A stretch of 64,000 nt of DNA from Peromyscus leucopus (Eukaryota; Chordata; Mammalia; Rodentia; Cricetidae), in assembly GCF_004664715.2 (NCBI RefSeq), contig NC_051063.1, positions 146,407,165 through 146,471,164 of the forward strand, given 5' to 3'. Below the pieces are notes generated by a model, which worked only from the letters and a program-made list of their open reading frames with translations, ran no database searches and was not told the DNA's origin. Position 1 is the stretch's first letter, and each line of letters starts with the position of its first letter. Below, one piece after another: positions 57,130 through 64,000 of this stretch. A program made the position numbers and the translations under genes.

Positions 57130-57900
57130 CCTCATCTCCCTTTTTTCTCTCATAGTTATTTAATTTTTAAATTAGCATACAGCCACATTCACTGGGGTTT
57201 GGCATAGAGTTCAGTGAGCTACAGGCCATAGAACAGGCCATAGTGCCTAGGAATGCTGTGATCTATCTCCTGTGCTTACCCTCTCCACCCTTAACCAGTG
57301 TGCCCACTTCTCTGCTCCCCAGAGTGTGTTTGGGAGACTGTTGTCTCTTTCTTGCCTACTGCTTTTGTGACTCAACCAAGTCCTGTTGTGGAATAATCTT
57401 TTTGTATACTGTGAAGATGTGTCACTGATACTGGTTTAATAAAAAGCTGAATGGCCGATAGCTAGGCAGGATTTCCAGGCAGAGAGGATTCTGGGAAGAA
57501 GAAGGATGGAGATGCCAAGAGAAGACTGCCAGATGCAGAACTAGTTGGACAGACAAAATGGGATAGAGGTAAAAGCCACATGGTAGAATGTAGATTAATA
57601 AAAAATATGGGTTAATTTAAGTTATAAGAGTTAGTTAGGAACAAGCCTAAGCTATAGGCCGAAATTTCATAATTAATAATAAGTTTCTATGTCATTGTTG
57701 GGGAGTTGACATTCCTGTCAAAAAAGTACAACTATGAAGTCCCTGTGGGAATCAGTAGCATTTTTTTTGTCACTCAGTGTCCCCAGGGACACATCACACT
57801 TTATTTGTTCACCTACTGAGGAGCACTAGAGTTGCTTTCTGTGTTTGGCCATTATGAATAGAAGAGACTAACATATTCTCTGGAGTGGCCGCTGCTCACA
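57130..57900 (-). repeat. Old LINE-1 (L1M-type), antisense, split by an LTR
   Basis: Plus-strand antisense landmarks before the LTR are 'TTTGGCATAGAGTTCAGTGA' and 'CCATAGAACAGGCCATAG'. After it come 'TTATTTGTTCACCTACTGAG' and 'GGCCATTATGAATAGAAG'. The order matches the L1 seen at 17.0-17.9 kb, so one old L1 appears to be interrupted at 57384-57712. Confidence 0.5.
57384..57712 (+). mobile_element. mys-type ERV solo LTR (3' end uncertain)
   Basis: The copy starts near 'TGTTGTGGAATAATC' and contains 'TTTAATAAAAAGCTGAATGG', 'AGAGGATTCTGGGAAG', 'GCCACATGGTAGAATGTAG', 'GGGTTAATTTAAGTTATAAG' and 'AGGAACAAGCCTAAGC'. I recognise this as an LTR family abundant in cricetid genomes. No internal retroviral sequence accompanies it, and no clear target duplication is visible. 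It is non-coding. Confidence 0.65.
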
Positions 57901-57984
57901 TCTACATCAGCTCCGCATCCTGTCTTCTAGAGACGTATGTCCCCACATTAAATACAGTCCTTGGCAGGTTTTACACTGCAGTGG

Positions 57985-58360
57985 CTTGGTAAGAATGGCC
58001 CCAGAGGCTCATGTTTGAGCACTTATTCACCAGGGAGTAACACTATTTAAGAAAGACCAGTAGGTGTGGCCTTCGTGAAGTATGTGTGGTCTTGTGGGAG
58101 GAAGTATGTCACTGGCTTTGAGGTTTTTTAAAAGCCCATACCAAGCCCAGTGTCTCTCCCTCTCTGCCTATGGATCAGGATGCAGAACTCTTAGCTTCTC
58201 CAGCACCATGTCTGTCTGCACACCACCACGCTCCCTGCCATGATGATCTGGACTAACCCTCTGAAACTGTAAGCAAGCCCCCAATTAAATGCTTTCTTTT
58301 ATAAGAGTTTCCCTGGTCCTGGTGTCTCTTCACAGCAATAGAATAATGACTAAGACACCA
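57985..58360 (+). mobile_element. MaLR-type (MT/ORR1-like) LTR
   Basis: 'GTAGGTGTGGCCTTCGTGAA', 'GGAGGAAGTATGTCACTGGC', 'GGATCAGGATGCAGAACTCT', 'CTGCCATGATGATCTGGAC', 'CCCCAATTAAATGCTTTC', 'TATAAGAGTTTCCCTGGTCC' and 'AATGACTAAGACACC'. The order is that of common rodent MaLR-like LTRs. It is non-coding. Confidence 0.65.
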
Positions 58361-59084
58361 TTCAAATCCATTTATGCCAAAATTCCTTCATGCTGTTCAA
58401 AAAGCTCAGTGTATCTAGTCTTTTTCACATGGAGGATCTTAGAAGTGTATGTTCATAACAGAGAGATGCTCCTTTCAGAGTGCACCTCAAAGGTGTGGAA
58501 GTCCAAGGAGCAGACTGGAAAGTACCACAACATTGCCACATTGTTTTCTAAAATTACAAATTATAAGGCCATCAGAAATTTATGACTAGTTTATTTGGGC
58601 CCCCACCAGTATTTGGCGGGCTCAAGGTTTGCTAATATAAAACTCAACACAGTTTAACCAGACATTCTTTTGCAGGTCTTTGAAGGTCCTCTATGTCTGC
58701 TTAGCAGCTGCCCCCTCTTCTGCGAGTTACGAGCTCAAGTGCTGCTGCTCAAAAACTCACTGCATAATTTACCCATTTTTTTGTGCAGACATTTCTCAAG
58801 CTTGCTTTTTAACTCAAAAATATAACTTTATTGTCCACTTAGGATTCAGAAAACACATAAAATGTGAAGAGGTTTAAAAAACACCCCAAAGTCTCACAAC
58901 TTACAGATTTTAACATATTACCGTCCACCCACATGATTTTATACATCAGGGATAATACTACACATGTGATTTGGGACCCTGATTTTTCCTACTCCATGTC
59001 TCAGAGAAATGTTCATATCAATGAATGTGGCTATGTATTAGGAGCAAGCAAACTTGTCTGTTTTCTCCAGGGCTATTGATGTCA

Positions 59085-59845
59085 CAGATAGTAAAGGAGA
59101 TCCCACATCGATCACTTCACTAAACCAGTACAATCCCTAACTACAGTCTAAAATCTGTCCTTATACCCACAGATACATAGAGTTCTTAACCTCTATCAAG
59201 GAAACCTGATCTTTGCAATAGACTGAGACCATTACAGAGAACCACAACCAATCAAAATGCAGAGTCATGTTCACCCAGTCCCAGTGGACACATCTACAAG
59301 ACAACTCCCTCAGGAATCCAGGATCACTGAAGAAAGGGGGTAGAAAGATTGTGAGAGCCAGAGGATCAGGGAGCTTGCTGTGAGAATGTGTCTTCTAGGA
59401 ATGTTAGCAGCTACACCCATAAAGTCTCAAACATGTGACTGCCTAAACACTTCCTGAACAAGGACAACAACAGACATGCTAATGTGGACAAAGACCATAA
59501 GGCCTCAAGCCCACACAAAGAACTCAGGCAGCTAAGATATGCTGACAGCTGGAGAGACAGCTTTGCCCAGGAAAGAGCACACCAACTGGTTATCTAATAC
59601 CAAATGGTCAGGACTGAAAACACACGTACATACAACATTCTGATGACTGAGCAGGTTGTATTTATGTATTGAGGAATAAATATGTATCTAATAATACATA
59701 TACATATGTAACAATAATTAATGAAAAAAGAGATAATGAATTTGAAAGAGAACATGGGAGAGTTTGGAGGGAAGAAAGGGAAGAGGGAAATGACATAATT
59801 ATATTAATCTCAAAAAATAAAAGTAGTAATAATAACAGAAAAGGG
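59085..59845 (+). repeat. LINE-1 3' UTR (rodent type), 5'-truncated
   Basis: Landmarks are 'ACCACAACCAATCAAAATGC', 'CAGTGGACACATCTACAAG', 'GTGAGAGCCAGAGGATCAGG', 'AACAACAGACATGCTAATG', 'TGATGACTGAGCAGGTTGTA', 'GAATTTGAAAGAGAACATGG' and 'AATGACATAATTATATTAAT', then an A-rich tail. This is the familiar rodent L1 3' UTR. ORF2 is absent. Confidence 0.8.
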
Positions 59846-60099
59846 AAAGACAATAAATACTTCAGGCCACTGGTCATCCGGTCTCTGTTGCAACCACTTA
59901 ATCCTGCCATTGTAAGAAAAGAGCAACTATATGGCACCTTGCATACAAATTAATGAATATGGCTCGGTGAATGACAATAAATTTTATTAACAAACCAGAG
60001 TGTGAGCTAGAGTTAACCCTAAGGCACAGTTTGCCATTGCCTGCCACGTATCATTCTATGTAACATCTGTACAAGACCCATTTCACAAACACACTACAA

Positions 60100-61710
60100 C
60101 TCTGTGGGGCGGGTGGTTTTTTTGGTCTTTTAATGGGTTTTGGTCTGGGATAATTTTCATTGATTGGGGGATTGGTTACAAGTTGTTGTCAAGAGTTAGG
60201 AAAAGGGCTAAAGCAAAGGAGATTAGATTTACGGTTCTTGTTTAAAAAAAAGAAAGAAAAGAAAAGAAAAAGACAATTACTAGTTTTAAATACTTTACAT
60301 TGGATTGGATTGTTTTATATTGTATACAAAATATATATATTGAAATTGATATTGTTAGAAAATACTATATGTATATTTCTAACTGTATTTACTGTTCATT
60401 TAACAATGTAATACAATTTTCTGATCCTTGAATGTTATTATTACCAACTATTAGGATATAAAGAAATGAAAGTTAGTAGTTAGACCTTATAATAGAACTT
60501 GTAGTCATATTAGGTATGTTTTCAAGATTGAGCAGATATATTTTAGATAGACAGGTCATCTTCAAACCCTTCAGAGATCTACAGAATATGGCATTTAAAA
60601 TGTTTTAATAACTTAGAAATTTTTTCTTTTTTGTTACGACTATGAGACATGTCAGTTCAGAGAAAATATGGGCATTGAAAAAACTGCAATTGGAGTTAAC
60701 TTTCATTGTGGCAAAAGTTAGCCACTGGACAACAAAGTATCCTCGAATCAACTGCTGACAACAGGACAAAATGGACAGACAAGACACGAAACAAAGGACT
60801 ACTGATTCTTGCCAAAACAAGTGTGGTTATGGTTTTATCAAAAGGCATTTTCTGAGGCCAGGACAATATGGCACCATCCCTGAAGTGGCCTTCGCAATTC
60901 GGAAAAGGTATAGTGCCCTTTTCTTGGAAGGCAGCTGAACAGGCAGTGGGCCGATGGCTTCTGATGTGCAATGGAACAACAGCTGAAACAGTTATTCTTG
61001 AAGAGTAACTAAGCTCACACCTCTCAATAGTAGAATGACATTTAATAGAGGGATGTGGAGAAGAACGGGATGCTGAGATGAAGCCACACACACACACACA
61101 TAGCCAAGAAGAATGGACAGCTGAATTAAAAAAAAAATCAACAATTTCCAGAATTTAAAATCCTGAATCATGACATGACACTAGTGGAATTCAGGTGTTT
61201 CTGGTACATGGACTGCTCTCACCCAATGTGAGGTTGAACTGTTTACCTTGTGTACATCCTACTTCACAAATGAGTCTGTCAGATATGCTAAGCCTATAGA
61301 CTGAAGATGATGCCCCAACACTGCGGAGAAAACTCAGATGATTGTCCAAGCAGCTGGCTGTTTCTGTCAACTCACAATTTTTTGGAAGTTGCTTGCATAA
61401 ACTTCCTGTTTTTATTTTTGTTAGCTAATATTATTTCCTTCTTGGGTCTCTGAGGGAGTTGAAGATTAGTTAGTTATAGTTGAAGATTGATTAGGATAGA
61501 AAGTGAATTAGATACATTTTGGACTTACCAAAATAGGATAGATAATGGAATTATTTTCTCTGATTTGTCAAATACAAATGGACTAGACATTGTTTAGGTA
61601 TTTATTACTTGTATATATTGTATATAGTTATTGTACTTTTGTATATAGTTTTTCTTATGTTAGTTATGAGCTTTTTCCTTTTTTCTTTTTATTAAAATAG
61701 AAAAGGGAAA
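60100..61710 (+). mobile_element. mys-type ERV internal region, 5'-truncated, non-coding
   Basis: About 1.6 kb of AT-rich sequence directly before an LTR, ending in a purine run (AAAATAGAAAAGGGAAAA) where a polypurine tract should be. I recognise several segments, such as 'TTCAGAGATCTACAGAATAT' and 'CAGGTCATCTTCAAACCC', as recurring in cricetid genomes. No open gag, pol or env frame is seen; the longest ORF (60696-61097 minus) is antisense and chance. The 5' LTR and most of the internal part are missing. Confidence 0.6.
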
Positions 61711-62177
61711 ATATGGTGATATTTTATTTGTACTAAAATGTTATTTGTATGTTAATAAATAAAGTTGCCCTGGGGGTCAGAGCTATTAGCAAGCCATAGG
61801 AAAGCTGGGCGGTGGTGGTGCACACCTTTAATCCCAGCACTTGGGAGGCAGAGCTAGGTAGATCTCTGTGTGGTCAAGGATACAGCCAGCATTGGATACA
61901 CAGGCCTTTAATCTCAATACCGACCATAGAAGACCTGGAGGTCTGTACAGACAGGCAGTGACGAGGCGGTCATGTGGTTGGGTTTACAACCAATGAGAAG
62001 GCAGAACCGAAAGTCTTTATAAAGACTTTAACACAGGAAGCACCTCTCTTTTGGAGAGGTAGGACCACTGCAGGAAAAAGGGTAAGGTTTTAGCTCTTAG
62101 CTCTGACCTCTTGGCTTTCTTCTTTGCATTGGTTCTGTGTTTCTTATTTAATAAGACGGTTGGTTACATCTACACAA
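61711..62177 (+). mobile_element. mys-type ERV 3' LTR with B1-like insert
   Basis: The LTR runs from TGGTGATATTTTATTTG, right after the purine tract, to GGTTGGTTACATCTACACA, so it has TG...CA ends. It contains a CCAAT box at 61990-61994 and a TATAAA at 62018-62023, the latter inside a perfect 20-bp palindrome (62010-62029). A B1-like stretch ('GGCGGTGGTGGTGCACACCT', 'GGGAGGCAGAGCTAGGTAG') fills about 61806-61920. It is oriented opposite to Cers3. Confidence 0.7.
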
Positions 62178-62639
62178 CTCTTCTCTGATAAGACAGTTAA
62201 GTTCCTCCCAAATCTTCATTATATTATAAAGAACATAGCGGGAATTATGTGAGACACATGTGATTAAGACTGTTGGATTCTCCTTTAAGAGGAGCTAAGA
62301 TCCTAGACCAGAGTCAGACACCACACTCATTTTGTGTAGTAATGTATCACCCAGCTGTGTGCAACCACACAACTTTGTTCTTGTGCCCAGTGTGACAGCA
62401 CCACTTCCTCGGATAACAAGCAATGGCATGTTTTGTCAGTCTCCATGGAAAAGAGCATTGACTATTTATAATGACATCTTACCTTAGATGAGGCCACTAT
62501 ATTTACATGTTATTATTTTCATTTGTTCTTTTGTGAACTGTTTGTATATGATAATTAAATACAGTGGCTCTCCCCCCCATGGGTGTGAGGGTATTTACTG
62601 GTTGTGGGAAACTTACAAGTTGCTATGCCCTCTTTTTTC

Positions 62640-62713
62640 CCTCCAGCACTGAGGACTGGACTCATGGTCCGGTGCATGCTAGGCAAGACTCCACCAGAGT
62701 AACACCCAGTCCA
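62640..62713 (-). repeat. ID/B4-head SINE, antisense
   Basis: Plus strand reads 'CCAGCACTGAGGACTGGACT', 'CATGCTAGGCAAGACTCCA' and 'CCAGAGTAACACCCAGTCC', the antisense of an ID-like tRNA head. Confidence 0.7.
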
Positions 62714-64000
62714 CATCACAACATTTTTATATTTCTGTGTCTGTTCACCTCTCCAGAATAAGAGTCTCCATGCTATTCTGGGTGCCCCTGAATTTATAAC
62801 TTTCCCCGGGGTCCCTGGGCTGACTTCAGCCTGCTTTTCGGTGACAGATGCCCCATGGGTGTGTCTCCCCAGCAGGCAGATTCCCAAAGCCACAGCAGCA
62901 TCTGTGGTCATCTGTGTTCTCCTTTCTCCAGATCCTTGCCCCTTACCCAGACCTCTAGCAGAAATCTGTTAGTGTCAAAACTGACAAAGGAAGACACTGG
63001 AAAAACGTTCTTTTCACAGTTTGCCATGTGAACTAGCAAACACATAAAAAATGCTCACTGTGATTCATGTGGGCCTGGGAGAAAATCCTCACTAGAGTGA
63101 GAATGACCTCCTGCTTCTCCTTGTGGAACGTGAAGGCAGAAGACAGGATTCCAGTGGAGGATTCTTTCACTGCATGTACAGAAACCCCTAGGGCAACACG
63201 AGGGGAAATTCTGGGGGTTGAAAGAGCCTCAGTGGCAGTTTTCTCCATAGTGAGAGCTCTGTAGCTTAAAACTCCTTTAAGGGAGAGAGGGCCAGAGGTG
63301 GGTGGAGATGTTCTGGTAGAATTTCACAGCAGGATAAATTAAGGGTGTGGCCTTCCTTTTAAGAGCGACGGGAAAAGTTGATTTTAAATAAGGATTGAGG
63401 CACCTGGCACAGCTTTCCCAGGGGGATCCATGGCATGATGCCATTTGCCATAGTTCCCTAGTCATGGGGTGACTGCACCCCTGATGCCTGGGAGCTCTGG
63501 GGAGACCCACAGCCAGCCTAGCAAACCTGCAGAACTCCTGGAAAATAAGAAGCCTCTGCCTCTGTTGATGTGCATACACTCTGGGAGCTGAGCATGGGGG
63601 GGGGGGGGGGGCAAAGGCGGGACTCTGGAGCCTATGAGAGGCAGGTCAGAGATCACAGATTTCAGGGATGGGCTCCAGTTCGTCTATAAAATAAGTCCAT
63701 GTCCCCCTCATCTTGGAGTTACAGCACTGCCCTTGGTACCTCGGGAAGGGCTCAGCGCACAGTAAGCCCTCAAAACATGGCAATTAAAGCCATCGCCCTT
63801 GCTGCCTTTCTGACTTCAGCTGCTTGCGGGGGGGGGGGGGGGCGGGCTTCCTCTCCTAAACATGAGGCCCAACAGGAACACAATTAGAGCGGCCCCACCT
63901 CTGAGCTGCAGAACTGGCTGGACTCTGGAAGGAGGCACTTTAGAGTACAGATAAGGCCGGGAGGAGGGCGGAGTGGGAGGAGCCTTGGGAACATTCTCTG

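Larger units (their letters stand above)
56346..64000 (-). other. Cers3: Cers3 intron preceding the penultimate exon (partial)
   Basis: I looked for the preceding exon (ending with a Phe-Pro-Phe-Trp-like sequence and a donor split inside the Trp codon) and found no candidate up to 64000. The segment therefore appears wholly intronic. It holds ERV and L1 insertions listed separately. Unassigned stretches are 56830-57125, 58365-59080, 62180-62635 and 62720-64000. The last has G-runs at about 63597-63611 and 63829-63842. Confidence 0.8.

Noticed and set aside
60696..61097. A 133-codon minus-strand ORF as a possible ERV gene.
   Set aside because: It is antisense to the ERV and shows no retroviral motif. 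The internal region looks non-coding.

Overview
This is mammalian nuclear DNA, and the repeats point to a muroid rodent. It carries B1, B2, ID and other tRNA-derived SINEs, rodent LINE-1 3' ends, MaLR-like LTRs and long (CA)n arrays. The B1 subtypes contain 'AGGAAAGGC(A)CAAAG' or 'AGGACAGGC(A)CCAAA' cores, and there are two mys-type ERV LTRs. Both features favour a cricetid (vole, hamster or deer mouse) over Mus or Rattus. Nothing bacterial, plasmid-like or CRISPR-like is present. Almost all open reading frames in the window are chance ORFs or ORFs inside repeats.

Two protein-coding genes are supported, both on the minus strand and arranged head to tail. Adamts17 contributes exon 1 (9036-9111, start Met and signal peptide) and exon 2 (8300-8670, first part of the propeptide), both inside a CpG island at about 8.2-9.25 kb. 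Positions 1-8299 are the start of its second intron. Cers3 (ceramide synthase 3) contributes its last two coding exons: 56192-56345 (last membrane helix of the TLC domain) and 30621-30776 (acidic C-terminal tail and stop). A 25.4 kb intron separates them, and a 3' UTR probably reaches about 28.8 kb. Positions 56346-64000 are the preceding Cers3 intron. The adjacency Cers3-Adamts17 matches the mammalian order I know for human 15q26.3 and supports both assignments.

Layout from low to high coordinate: 1-8.3 kb, Adamts17 intron 2 with a 37-bp minisatellite at 2.04-2.64 kb and a repeat-poor block at 4.1-7.4 kb; 8.2-9.3 kb, Adamts17 promoter and first exons; 9.3-28.8 kb, intergenic DNA dense in old L1 and SINEs, with a (GCC)26 expansion inside a B1 at 23.1 kb; 28.8-30.8 kb, Cers3 terminal exon; 30.8-56.2 kb, last Cers3 intron with a (TTC)n(TC)n tract, a GATA array and a repeat-poor block holding two AP-1 consensus sites at 41.1-41.3 kb; 56.2-56.35 kb, penultimate Cers3 exon; 56.35-64 kb, intron with a mys-type solo LTR, an L1 3' end and a 5'-truncated mys-type ERV with its 3' LTR.

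The two genes have unrelated biochemistry: an ER ceramide synthase of epidermis and testis, and a secreted metalloprotease. They share only position and direction. I found no undescribed gene system. The points most worth checking are the unstable-type repeats (GCC, GAA/GA, 37-bp VNTR), the AP-1 block in the Cers3 intron and the SINE-containing ERV LTR. Repeat family names and edges come from memory of consensus sequences and are approximate.
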